From Allofournierella massiliensis (GTDB taxonomy: Bacteria; Bacillota; Clostridia; Oscillospirales; Ruminococcaceae), in contig NZ_JAFBIO010000006.1 of the NCBI RefSeq assembly GCF_021531255.1, positions 46,937 through 110,936 of the forward strand: a stretch of 64,000 nucleotides of DNA, in the 5' to 3' direction. Below are positions 1 through 8,354 of the stretch, in pieces. A program made the translations under genes and the position numbers. Each line of letters opens with the position of its first letter. Position 1 is the stretch's first letter. The notes beneath the pieces are model-generated. The model searched no databases, was not told the origin of the DNA, and was given only the letters and a program-made list of their open reading frames with translations.

Positions 1-2
1 TC

Positions 3-452
3 GGCAACGTGATGCTTCGCAGCTACCGCAGCGGCAAGGGCATCTTCACCGACCGCAAGGCCCCCCGCCAGCTGGCCCAGCGACTGAAGGAACAGCTGGA
101 TATCGTGACCCCCGGGGTGAACTACCCGGTGCGCCGGCTCAGCGGCGGCAATGTGCAGAAGGTGCTGGTGGGCCGGGAGATCGCGGCTGCCCCCACCGTG
201 CTGATGGCTGCCTACCCGGTGCGGGGGCTGGATATCAATTCTTCCTACACCATCTATGACCTGCTCAATCAGCAGAAAGAAAAGGGCGTGGCCGTGATTT
301 ATGTGGGCGAAGACCTGGACGTGATGCTGGAGCTCTGCGACCGGATCGCGGTGCTCTGCGACGGCCGGCTCACCGGCCTGGTGGACGCCCGCAAGACCAC
401 CAAAGCCCAGGTGGGCATGCTGATGACCCGGCAGGAAAAGGAGGAAGCCTGA
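3..452 (+). CDS. ABC transporter ATP-binding protein, C-terminal part (nucleoside/sugar importer)
   Basis: This is the 3' end of an ATPase gene that starts before the window; the frame is open back to base 3. The 149 visible residues form the end of a second nucleotide-binding domain. The ABC signature reads LSGGNVQKVLVGREI, followed by a Walker B/D-loop region with PVRGLDI and the switch-histidine area. LSGGNVQK is typical of duplicated-NBD ATPases of the RbsA/NupO/YufO type, which energise BMP-dependent nucleoside or simple sugar uptake. The stop overlaps the next start by one base (TGATG), so it is translationally coupled to two permeases. The substrate cannot be read from the sequence; nucleosides are the usual one for this gene layout. 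Confidence 0.9.
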   Translation, partial: GNVMLRSYRSGKGIFTDRKAPRQLAQRLKEQLDIVTPGVNYPVRRLSGGNVQKVLVGREIAAAPTVLMAAYPVRGLDINSSYTIYDLLNQQKEKGVAVIYVGEDLDVMLELCDRIAVLCDGRLTGLVDARKTTKAQVGMLMTRQEKEEA

Positions 453-1567
453 TGGAAAAGAAAACACCCCTTTTTCATATCGTCAAGCGGGATACCATGC
501 CCCTGTGGAAGGCATGGGCCGTCCGGCTGGCCTCCATTCTGCTGGCTCTGGTGGTTTGTGCCGTCTTTATTAACAGCGTCACCGGGCTCAACCCCCTGTC
601 GGTATATGCCAGCATGTTTGACGGGGCTTTCGGCACCGGCCGCCGTATCTGGAATACGGTGAACGATGCCATGATCCTGCTCTGCATCGCCCTGGCCATC
701 ACCCCCGCCTTCAAGATGCGCTTTTGGAACATCGGCGCCGAGGGCCAGATCCTGGTGGGCGGCGCGGCCACCGCGGCGGTTATGCGGTACTGCGGCGACA
801 GCCTGCCCACCCCCGCCCTCTTTGCCCTGATGGTGGTGGTGAGCCTTCTGTGCGGCCTGGTGTGGGGCCTGGTGCCCGCCTGGTTCAAGGCCCGGTGGAA
901 CACCAACGAGACCCTGTTCACCCTGATGATGAACTACATCGCCATCCAGCTGGTCTCCTTCCTGAGCATCAAGTGGGAGGCCGTCAAAGGCAGCGGTACC
1001 ATCGGCGTTATCAACCAGAGCACCAAGGCAGGCTGGATCGACACCGGCTTCCTTTCCGGCATCTTTGGCCGGTTCAACTACAGCATCAACACCACCCTGA
1101 TCCTGATCATCACCCTGCTGATCTTTGTGTACCTGAACTACACCAAGCATGGCTATGAGATCGCGGTGGTGGGCGAGAGCGAGAACACCGCCCGCTATGC
1201 CGGCATCAGCGTGCGCCGGGTCATCCTGCGCACCATGGCCCTTTCCGGCGCTCTCTGCGGTCTGGTGGGCTTTCTGCTGGTCTCCGGCTCCAACCACACC
1301 ATCAGCGTGAACACCGCCGGCGGCGACGGCTTTACCGCCATCGTGGTTTCCTGGCTGGCCAAGTTCAACCCCTTTGCCATGATCGCCATCTCCTTCCTGC
1401 TCACCTTCCTCACCCGGGGCGCGGGCCAGATTGCCAGCGATTTCGGCCTGAACGAATCGGCCAGCGATATCCTCACCGGCATCATCCTGTTCTTCATCCT
1501 GGGCAGTGAGTTCTTCATCAATTACCGGGTGCTGCGCAGCAGCCGCAAAGAAAAGGAGGCGGAATGA
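452..1567 (+). CDS. ABC transporter permease (NupP/BmpA-system type)
   Basis: A 371-residue polytopic membrane protein of the branched-chain amino acid/ribose permease superfamily (BPD_transp_2). A short cytoplasmic N-terminus is followed by about ten hydrophobic helices. The conserved block FWNIGAEGQILVGG lies near residue 90, and the EAA-like cytoplasmic loop YEIAVVGESENTARYAGIS near residue 230. These match the first permease of BMP-family nucleoside importers. A good ribosome binding site (AAGGAGG) lies in the end of the ATPase gene. It overlaps the second permease by four bases (ATGA), so the ATPase and both permeases form one operon. The lipoprotein receptor is not in the window and is presumably upstream. 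Confidence 0.92.
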   Translation: MEKKTPLFHIVKRDTMPLWKAWAVRLASILLALVVCAVFINSVTGLNPLSVYASMFDGAFGTGRRIWNTVNDAMILLCIALAITPAFKMRFWNIGAEGQILVGGAATAAVMRYCGDSLPTPALFALMVVVSLLCGLVWGLVPAWFKARWNTNETLFTLMMNYIAIQLVSFLSIKWEAVKGSGTIGVINQSTKAGWIDTGFLSGIFGRFNYSINTTLILIITLLIFVYLNYTKHGYEIAVVGESENTARYAGISVRRVILRTMALSGALCGLVGFLLVSGSNHTISVNTAGGDGFTAIVVSWLAKFNPFAMIAISFLLTFLTRGAGQIASDFGLNESASDILTGIILFFILGSEFFINYRVLRSSRKEKEAE

Positions 1568-2571
1568 TGGACCTGATCCTGACCATCCTGTCCAAGGTTT
1601 TCACGGTCACCTTCTTCCAGAAGGCGGTCACCCAGGGCGTGCCCCTGCTTTTCGGCGCGACCGGTGAGATCCTCACCGAAAAGGCCGGCAACCTGAACCT
1701 GGGCATCCCCGGCATCATGTATATGGGCGCGGTGGGCGGCCTTACCGGGGCCTTCTTCTATGAGCAGAGCACCCCCGAGCCCTCGGGCGCGGTGGGCGTC
1801 CTGATCACTTTCCTATGCGCCATCCTCTTTTCGGCGTTCGGGGCCTTTATCTACGCCCTGCTCACCATCACCCTGCGGGCCAACCAGAACGTCACCGGCC
1901 TGGCTCTTACCACCTTCGGCATCGGCGTGGGCAACTTCATCGGCGGCTCCCTTTCCAAGATTGCCGGCACCGCCGGTCAGATCACCGTCTACACCACCGG
2001 CCAGGCCTTCCGCACCACCATCCCCGGTCTTTCCCAGATCCCGGTGGTGGGGCCGCTCCTGTTCTCCTACGGCTTCCTGACCTATCTCTCCCTGGCCTTG
2101 GCCCTCTTCTTCGCCTACCTGCTGGCCCGCACCCGCTGCGGCCTCAACCTGCGGGCGGTGGGCGAAAACCCGGCAACTGCCGACGCGGCCGGCATCAATG
2201 TAATCCGCTATAAGTACGGCTTCACCATCCTGGGCGGCGCTGTGGCCGGCTTGGGCGGGCTGTACTTTGTGATGGAATACCTGGGCGGCACCTGGCAGAA
2301 CAACGGCTTCGGCGACCGGGGCTGGCTGGCCATTGCCCTGGTCATCTTCGCCCTCTGGCGGCCTCTGCGGGCCATCTGGGGCAGCCTCCTCTTCGGCGGA
2401 CTGTATATCCTGTTCGCCTATATCCCTCTGGGCGACGCGGCCCAGGAGATCCTGAAAATGCTGCCCTACCTGGTCACCATCCTGGTGCTGGTGGTTTCCA
2501 GCCTGCGGCGCCGGGCCGAGGAACAGCCCCCCGCCAGCCTGGGGCTTTCCTACTTCCGGGAAGACCGGTAA
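1564..2571 (+). CDS. ABC transporter permease (NupQ-type)
   Basis: A 335-residue integral membrane protein, the second permease of the importer. Near residue 35 it has the family block GATGEILTEKAGNLNLGIPG. The cytoplasmic loop carrying LNLRAVGENPATADAAGINV, near residue 198, contacts the ATPase in this family. Length and helix pattern fit NupQ/YufQ proteins. The start overlaps the preceding stop (ATGA). The gene is followed within 25 bases by a strong rho-independent terminator, so it is the last gene of the operon. Together the three products import a nucleoside or related small polar molecule at ATP cost; the exact substrate is inferred from family only. Confidence 0.92.
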   Translation: MMDLILTILSKVFTVTFFQKAVTQGVPLLFGATGEILTEKAGNLNLGIPGIMYMGAVGGLTGAFFYEQSTPEPSGAVGVLITFLCAILFSAFGAFIYALLTITLRANQNVTGLALTTFGIGVGNFIGGSLSKIAGTAGQITVYTTGQAFRTTIPGLSQIPVVGPLLFSYGFLTYLSLALALFFAYLLARTRCGLNLRAVGENPATADAAGINVIRYKYGFTILGGAVAGLGGLYFVMEYLGGTWQNNGFGDRGWLAIALVIFALWRPLRAIWGSLLFGGLYILFAYIPLGDAAQEILKMLPYLVTILVLVVSSLRRRAEEQPPASLGLSYFREDR

Positions 2572-2593
2572 AATCGAAAATCTCTCCGTCTTT

Positions 2594-2626
2594 GCGGGCG
2601 GCCCCTTGGGGGCCGCCCGCTTTTTT
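2594..2626 (+). terminator. Rho-independent terminator after the ABC importer operon
   Basis: A GC-only stem GCGGGCGGCCCC/GGGGCCGCCCGC with a very short loop is followed at once by six T. It sits 22 bases after the last permease stop and separates the importer from the efflux locus. Confidence 0.9.
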
Positions 2627-2734
2627 ACACCCAAAGGTGAAATTTTTATTACAGCTTTTCCCTTCTTTTCCCACAAAGCTCACACAAAATCAACACAGCC
2701 TGTTCGTAAAATAAAATCACAAGCACATGGATTT

Positions 2735-2753
2735 TGAACGGAATATCGTTCGA
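2735..2753. promoter_or_regulatory. Candidate operator upstream of the efflux locus
   Basis: An imperfect palindrome with arms TGAACG and CGTTCG around a six-base centre lies 29 bases before the MacA-like start. Size and position suit a TetR- or MarR-type repressor site, but no regulator gene is adjacent and no consensus -10 could be placed with confidence. A low-confidence call. Confidence 0.3.
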
Positions 2754-2781
2754 TTGAGATGAGAAATGGATTGAAAAAGGC

Positions 2782-3072
2782 ATGAATGAGCAAAAAAGCG
2801 CAAGAAAAAGACCCTTTGCCGGGCAGAAAGACCGGCTGGGCAGGGCATCGGCCCGGCTGGGGGGCTGGGTCAAAAAGCACCGGCGGATCTGCGTGTTGAT
2901 CCTGGCGGTGCTGGTTGCAGCCGGCATCTTTGGCTGGGGCCGGCTCCGGGCGGCCAGGCAGACCGGGGGGATCAGCTACAGCTTTATCCGCACCACCATC
3001 CTGCAGAAGGGCAGCCTGGAAAATTCGGTGAGCGCCACCGGCACGGTGGCCAGCAACAATGTTTCAATGTGA
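2782..3072 (+). pseudogene. MacA-like membrane fusion protein, N-terminal fragment (frameshifted)
   Basis: A 96-residue fragment with a basic N-terminus, one membrane helix (about residues 38-53, ICVLILAVLVAAGIFGW) and the start of the HlyD/MacA beta-barrel segment, ending SATGTVASNNVSM then a stop. In the family this point continues into a biotinyl-lipoyl-like hairpin. That continuation is present one frame over, beginning NVTTSLKYPV at about 3063. A single missing T in the run GTTTCAATG (3061-3069) accounts for the break: restoring it reads NNVFNVTTSLKY. The product would be an anchored stub without the periplasmic hairpin. It is the first gene of a MacAB-type efflux operon. True mutation and sequencing error cannot be told apart here. 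Confidence 0.8.
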
Positions 3073-4667
3073 CCACCAGCCTGAAATACCCGGTGAAGGA
3101 AGGATTCGTGCAGGTGGGGGATACGGTGCAGGCCGGGGATGTAATCTGTACCCTGGATACCGAAAGCCTGGAAAAGCAGATCCAGCGCAAGCAGGAGAGC
3201 GTGGCGGACGCCCAGCAAACTGCCCAGGAAAATTACGATAAAGCTGTGAAAAGCTACAATGAGGCAGTGGCGGACAAGGACGAGGCCTGGCAGGATTGGG
3301 AGGACGCCAAGGCCGAATACAACAGCGCCCATGATGCCTATTATGACGCCCAGGCCAGCGTGGGTTCCATCCAGCAGCAATATCTGGATGCCCAGTCGGC
3401 CCTGGAATCGGCCCTGGAGCTGTACAACAGCTATCTCAAGACCCTGGGCAGCTATAACGAGGCGGAAAACGGTTCGGAGGACTTGGGGGACGGCAGCTAT
3501 ACCGACGTGATCCGCCGGTATTACGAGGCCAGCCTGAAATACAGCGGAAAGGCGCCCACCGTCTCCGGGTTTGACGACAGTGGGGTGGACCGTACCTATA
3601 ACGAGACCAACAACCTGAGCAGCCAGTGGCAGGATGCCCAGAACACCATGGATCTGACCACTCTCAAACAGGCCTTCAGCACGGCTCAGGATCAGGTGGA
3701 TCTCTGCGAGACGGCCTATGAGACCGCCTGTGATAAGGTGGACACCGCCCAGGAATCCATGGATACCGCCAAGAAGAATCTGGAAAAAGCCGGGGAGGAT
3801 GATGAGCTCTCCGACCTGCAGGATGAGTTGGAGGAGTGCACCCTGGTGGCCGAAACCTCCGGCACCGTAACCGCCCTGAACGCCACGGTGGGGTCGGTCT
3901 GTGACGGGACGGTGGCCACCATCCAGGACACCGAGGATCTGGTGGTGGATATCACCATCTCGGAGGATGATGTGAAGAACGTGGAGCTGGGGATGGACTG
4001 CAAGATCACCACCGACGCCACCGAGGACGTCATCCAGGGCACCCTCACCCAGGTGAACCCCACTGCCGGGGAAAACGGGACCTTTGAGGCCCAGGTCCAG
4101 GTGGAAAACGGCTCCAACAGGCTGCTGGTGGGGATGAACGCCAGCGTGGAGATCATCCAGAGCGTGACAGAGAACATATACGTAGTACCGCTGGACGCGG
4201 TGGACGAGGATGAAAACGGCAGCTTTGTGTTCCAGACCTACAATCTCATTGGCCGGCAGAGCGCCCTGAAAAATGTGGAGCTGCCCATGCTGTACGCAGG
4301 GGTGCAGCCCCGGCAGCGCACCCGGCGGGCCCATGAGCTGCTGGCCATGGTGGAGATGGATGACCGGTGCCACCACCAGCCCAACGAGCTTTCCGGCGGC
4401 CAGAAACAGCGGGTGGCCATTGCCCGGGCCATGGCCAACGACCCGGATGCATTGCTGGCCGATGAGCCCACCGGCGCCCTGGACAGTCAGACCAGCCGGA
4501 CGGTGATGGATATTTTCCACCGGCTTCACCGGCAGTGCGGCAAGACCATCGTGCTCATCACCCACAACCAGGAGCTGGCCGAGGAATGCCAGCGGATCCT
4601 GACCCTGCGGGACGGGCTGATTGTGGGAGAACGGGCCGGGAAAGAGAGGGCTGCCCATGCTGGATAA
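3069..4667 (+). pseudogene. MacA body fused in frame to the C-terminal half of a MacB-type ATPase
   Basis: An open frame of 532 residues built from two broken genes. Residues 1-385 are the rest of the MacA-like adaptor: lipoyl-like half motif (VQVGDTVQAGDVICTLD), a long alpha-helical hairpin rich in Ala, Gln and Asp, then the second lipoyl and beta-barrel parts up to AVDEDENGSF. At about 4222-4240 the text switches to a MacB/LolD-type ATPase from its Q-loop: FVFQTYNLIGRQSALKNVE, then signature LSGGQKQRVAIARA and Walker B ALLADEPTGALDS, then the H-loop ITHN. The C-terminus of MacA and the N-terminal ATPase half, including Walker A, are missing. Both genes share a sequence like AGCTTTGTGTTC at this point, which suggests deletion between short direct repeats. 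The fused ATPase part cannot bind ATP normally. Confidence 0.85.
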
Positions 4668-5838
4668 TATCGGCCTGGCCTTTGCCAGCCTGCGGGCCAA
4701 TAAGATGCGGGCGCTGCTCACCATGCTGGGCATCATCATCGGTATCGGCGCCGTGATTGCCATCGAAACGGTGGGCAATTCCCTCACCGGCTCCATCAGC
4801 AGCATGAGCGAGTTCGGGGCCACCAACATTACCGTCAGCCTTACCCAGAAGGAAAGCGACGATTCCTCCTCCGGGCAGGGGGAGGTACGGGTGCGGATGT
4901 TCATGCCGGCCCAGCCGGAAGAGAGCGACCTGATCAGCGAGGAAATGATCGGGGAATACCGGCAGGCCTTCCCGGATAAGATCGACTATATCCTCCTGAC
5001 CAATACGGTAGGGCAGGCCACCGCGCCCAGTGCCGCCGATTCCTCCGAGACGCTCACCGTGTCGGTGCTGGGGGCCAACGACGAGTACCAGGAGGGCAGC
5101 AGCATCCAGATGCTGTACGGCCGCTGGCTGGACAATGAAAAGGATGGGGACAGGAAGGTCTGCGTGGCCTCCGACCGGTTTGTAGAGGAAGCTCTGGGGA
5201 TGCCTGCCCAGGAGGCGGCGGGCCAGAGCGTCACCCTCACCATCGGGGGCCGGCCTTACCAGTTCTATATAGAAGGGGTGTATGAATACGAGGAAGAGAC
5301 GGCCACCACCGGCTCGTCGGATACGCCAGTGACGGAATTGTATCTGCCCATGGAAACCGCCCGGGGCCTGACCGGTTCCGGCCAGGGGTACCAGAGCTTT
5401 ACGGTGGTGGCTTCCTCCGGCACCGATACCAGCGCCTTTCTGGATATCACCGGCGAGTATTTCGCCAGCTTTTACACCCGGAACGACGCCTGGACGGTGG
5501 AGGCCACCAGCATGGAGAGCCTGATCGAGACCCTCACCGACATGCTCTCCACCGTCAGCCTGGCCATCAGCGCCATTGCGGCCATCAGTCTGTTGGTGGG
5601 CGGCATCGGCGTGATGAACATCATGCTGGTCTCGGTATCCGAGCGCACCCGGGAGATCGGCACCCGCAAGGCCCTGGGGGCCCCGGGCGCGGGGGCCTTG
5701 GGCTACGCAGCCTGGCCCAGCCTGGGGGTGGTTTTGCTGGCGGTGGGCTTTTCCATGCTCATCGGGGTATTTTTTGGCTACTACCCGGCGGGCAAGGCTG
5801 CCAAGCTGGACCCCATCGAAGCGCTGCGATATGAATAA
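4657..5838 (+). CDS. MacB-type efflux permease, internally shortened
   Basis: A 393-residue ABC3/FtsX-type permease. The start at 4657 (MLDNIGLAFASLRANKMRAL) fits family N-termini better than an in-frame TTG upstream. The first membrane helix is followed by a large extracytoplasmic MacB_PCD domain (about residues 40-285), then helix two with GGIGVMNIMLVSVSERTREIG and the KALGA coupling motif. Family members then have a third helix before the last one. Here KALGA runs straight into PGAGALGYAAW and the final helix GVVLLAVGFSMLIGVFFG, ending PIEALRYE. About 30 residues, including the third helix, seem deleted. With the ATPase fused and lacking Walker A, the transporter is probably non-functional. 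It overlaps the upstream frame by 11 bases. Confidence 0.8.
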   Translation: MLDNIGLAFASLRANKMRALLTMLGIIIGIGAVIAIETVGNSLTGSISSMSEFGATNITVSLTQKESDDSSSGQGEVRVRMFMPAQPEESDLISEEMIGEYRQAFPDKIDYILLTNTVGQATAPSAADSSETLTVSVLGANDEYQEGSSIQMLYGRWLDNEKDGDRKVCVASDRFVEEALGMPAQEAAGQSVTLTIGGRPYQFYIEGVYEYEEETATTGSSDTPVTELYLPMETARGLTGSGQGYQSFTVVASSGTDTSAFLDITGEYFASFYTRNDAWTVEATSMESLIETLTDMLSTVSLAISAIAAISLLVGGIGVMNIMLVSVSERTREIGTRKALGAPGAGALGYAAWPSLGVVLLAVGFSMLIGVFFGYYPAGKAAKLDPIEALRYE

Positions 5839-5862
5839 GTACCCGGCTGCCTTGCAGGCGGC

Positions 5863-5896
5863 GGGCGGCCCAGCTTTTGCCGGGCCGCCCTTTTTT
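5863..5896 (+). terminator. Rho-independent terminator after the efflux locus
   Basis: Nine-base-pair GC stem GGGCGGCCC/GGGCCGCCC, ten-base loop, then six T. It lies 25 bases after the permease stop. Confidence 0.88.
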
Positions 5897-5976
5897 GCCC
5901 CTTGCGCCGGGCCGGCGGCAAGCGTATACTGGGAAACGTTTCGAAAGAACGGAAAATCAGGGAAAGCGTGGATGGA

Positions 5977-7350
5977 ATGGAACAAACAAAAAAGACCCGC
6001 CTGTTCAGCGGCCGGGATCTGTGGGTGTTGATCCTGCCCTTATTGGTGGAACAGGCCCTTTCGGTGATGGTGGGCATGGCGGATACCATGATGGTGAGCC
6101 AGGCAGGGGAGGCGGCGGTATCCGGCGTCTCTCTGGTGGATATGATCAATGTGGTCATCATCAATCTGTTTGCTGCCCTGGGCACCGGCGGCGCGGTGGT
6201 CACCAGCCAGTACCTGGGCGCAAGAGACGATCAGGATGCCCGCCGCTCGGCAGATCAGCTGGCCCTGCTGGCCGGCATTGCCGGGCTGAGCGTGGGGCTG
6301 CTGGTGTTGATTGGCGCGGGGCCGCTGCTGGGGCTTTTGTACAGTGGGGTGGAGCCGGATGTGATGGAGGCCGGCCTTACATATCTGCGGATCATGGCCT
6401 GCGCCTTCCCTTTTATTGCCCTGTACAATGCGGGGGCGGCGGTATTCCGCAGTATGGGCAACAGCAAGGTGAGCATGAAGATCAGCCTTTTGATGAACCT
6501 GTGCAATATTGTGGGCAACGCCATCTGCATCTTTGGCTTTCATATGGGGGTTGCCGGGGTGGCCCTGCCCAGCCTGTTCAGTTGGGCCCTGGCAGCCGGG
6601 CTGATTTTAAAGCTGGCCGCAAACCCGCAAAACCAGGTGCCCATCCGGCTGGCCGGCGGCTTTCGGCTGGAAAAACGGATGGTGCGCAGGATCCTGTCCA
6701 TCGGCATCCCCAGCGCGCTGGAAAACTGCCTGTTCAATCTGGGGCGGATCCTGCTGGTAAGCCTGATCGCCCTCTTCGGCACAGCCCAGATCGCCGCCAA
6801 CGCGGTGGCCAATAACCTGGACAATATCGGCTGTATCCCCGGCAATGCCTTCAACCTGGCCATGATCACGGTGGTGGGCCGGTGCGTGGGCGCGCTGGAT
6901 TTTGAGCAGGCCCGCTATTATGTGCGGCGGCTGCTGGCAGCCGATGTGCTGGTGAGTTTCCTGGTCTGCGGGGCTACCCTTCTGCTTCTGCCCTGGCTGA
7001 CCGGGCTTTACAATATTTCCCAGGAAGCCAAAAGGCTGGCCTGCATTCTGGTACTCATCCACAACGGGCTGGCCCCTTTCCTGTGGCCTTTTTCCTTCAC
7101 CCTGCCCAACGCCCTGCGGGCGGCGGGGGATGCCCGCTTTACCATGTTTGTCTCCCTGGGCAGCATGGCCGGCTGGCGGATCCTGTTCAGCTATATCCTG
7201 GGCCTGGGGATGGGCCTGGGAATTGTGGGGGTGTGGATCGCCATGATCCTGGATTGGCTCTTCCGCATCCTATGCTTTAGTGTACGATATCTGTCGGGGG
7301 GCTGGCAGCGCCGGTACCTGCGCCAGGCAGGGGAGAGGGTCCCATTGTAA
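5977..7350 (+). CDS. MATE family efflux protein
   Basis: A 457-residue polytopic membrane protein with about twelve helices in two similar halves (MatE domains). It is expected to export cationic drugs or metabolites using a Na+ or H+ gradient. N-terminal text LWVLILPLLVEQALSVMVGMAD matches the first-helix signature of NorM/DinF-like members. The start at 5977 has GGAAAG about ten bases upstream; an in-frame upstream extension reads as non-family sequence and is rejected. It is monocistronic by spacing, following a terminator and ending about 100 bases before exoA. Nothing nearby points to a specific substrate. Confidence 0.9.
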   Translation: MEQTKKTRLFSGRDLWVLILPLLVEQALSVMVGMADTMMVSQAGEAAVSGVSLVDMINVVIINLFAALGTGGAVVTSQYLGARDDQDARRSADQLALLAGIAGLSVGLLVLIGAGPLLGLLYSGVEPDVMEAGLTYLRIMACAFPFIALYNAGAAVFRSMGNSKVSMKISLLMNLCNIVGNAICIFGFHMGVAGVALPSLFSWALAAGLILKLAANPQNQVPIRLAGGFRLEKRMVRRILSIGIPSALENCLFNLGRILLVSLIALFGTAQIAANAVANNLDNIGCIPGNAFNLAMITVVGRCVGALDFEQARYYVRRLLAADVLVSFLVCGATLLLLPWLTGLYNISQEAKRLACILVLIHNGLAPFLWPFSFTLPNALRAAGDARFTMFVSLGSMAGWRILFSYILGLGMGLGIVGVWIAMILDWLFRILCFSVRYLSGGWQRRYLRQAGERVPL

Positions 7351-7449
7351 AATTCCTCTGGCCCCCTTGGCGGCGGCCAGCCGGTGTGATACAATCAAAT
7401 TTACAATGCCCGGCGGCAGAAAAAGCCGGGCGGAAGGGAACAATGTATC

Positions 7450-8202
7450 ATGAAACTGGTAACCTGGAATGTGAACGGCCTGCGGGCCTGCCTGCAGAAG
7501 GGGTTTGCCGAAACCTTTGCCGCCCTGGATGCGGATCTGTTTTCGGTGCAGGAAACCAAGATGCAGCCCGGCCAGGCGGATTTTGCCCCCGAGGGGTATG
7601 AGGAATATTTGTACAGCGCCGAGAAGAAGGGGTACTCGGGCACCGGATGCTGGTGCCGTCAAAAGCCCCTGAACGTGCAGTACGGCCTGGGGCTGGAGGA
7701 GCACGACCATGAGGGCCGGGTCATCACCCTGGAATACCCGGACTTTTACCTGGTGAACGCCTATGTGCCCAACAGTCAGGAGGGCTTAAAGCGGCTGGAA
7801 TACCGGATGGGCTGGGAGGATGCCCTGCGCGGGTACCTGCAGGGGCTGGACCAGAAAAAGCCGGTGATCTACTGCGGCGATCTGAATGTGGCCCATGAGG
7901 AGATCGACCTGAAAAACCCCAAGAGCAACCGGGGCAACGCGGGCTTTTCGGACCAGGAACGGGAGAAGCTGACCCAGCTGCTGGCCAGCGGTTTTACCGA
8001 TGTGTTCCGGGCCCTCTACCCGGAAGCGGCGGAATACAGCTGGTGGAGCTATCGGTTCAACGCCCGCAAGAATAACGCGGGATGGCGGATCGACTATTTC
8101 CTGGTCTCCCACCGGCTGATGGAAAAGGTGCGGGATTGCCGCATCCGGGGCGATATCTTCGGCAGCGACCACTGCCCGGTGGAGCTGGAAATCGACCTGT
8201 AA
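7450..8202 (+). CDS. exoA: Exodeoxyribonuclease III / AP endonuclease (ExoA)
   Basis: A 250-residue member of the endonuclease-exonuclease-phosphatase family that cleaves DNA at abasic sites and has 3'-5' exonuclease activity in base excision repair. Visible landmarks are MKLVTWNVNGLRA (N at 7-9), QETK near residue 36, GDLNVAH near 138, SWWSYR near 197, WRIDYFLVS and the terminal GSDHCPVEL holding the catalytic Asp-His. Full family length. One odd patch: residues 67-70 read GCWC where the family has an Ala-Val-aliphatic segment. This is explained by a lost C at about 7645 and a gained C at about 7656 that together restore the frame. The flanking sequence is normal, so activity is probably kept. 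Confidence 0.95.
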   Translation: MKLVTWNVNGLRACLQKGFAETFAALDADLFSVQETKMQPGQADFAPEGYEEYLYSAEKKGYSGTGCWCRQKPLNVQYGLGLEEHDHEGRVITLEYPDFYLVNAYVPNSQEGLKRLEYRMGWEDALRGYLQGLDQKKPVIYCGDLNVAHEEIDLKNPKSNRGNAGFSDQEREKLTQLLASGFTDVFRALYPEAAEYSWWSYRFNARKNNAGWRIDYFLVSHRLMEKVRDCRIRGDIFGSDHCPVELEIDL

Positions 8203-8354
8203 GGCAGGCAAGGGCGGCAAACCCAGAGAAAGTGCCGGGAAAGCCGCTTTTAAGCCTTAAAACCCTTGCGGAAAAGGGGAAAATCGGGTACAGTAAAACC
8301 GTGTGAGCCTTTGAGCCCCGCAAACTTTGCGCAAAATAAGGAAAGGATCTTTTC

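Noticed and set aside
3061..3075. Programmed ribosomal frameshift in the MacA-like gene
   Set aside because: There is no slippery heptamer and no downstream structure, and the operon has two further lesions; simple mutation or error is more likely.
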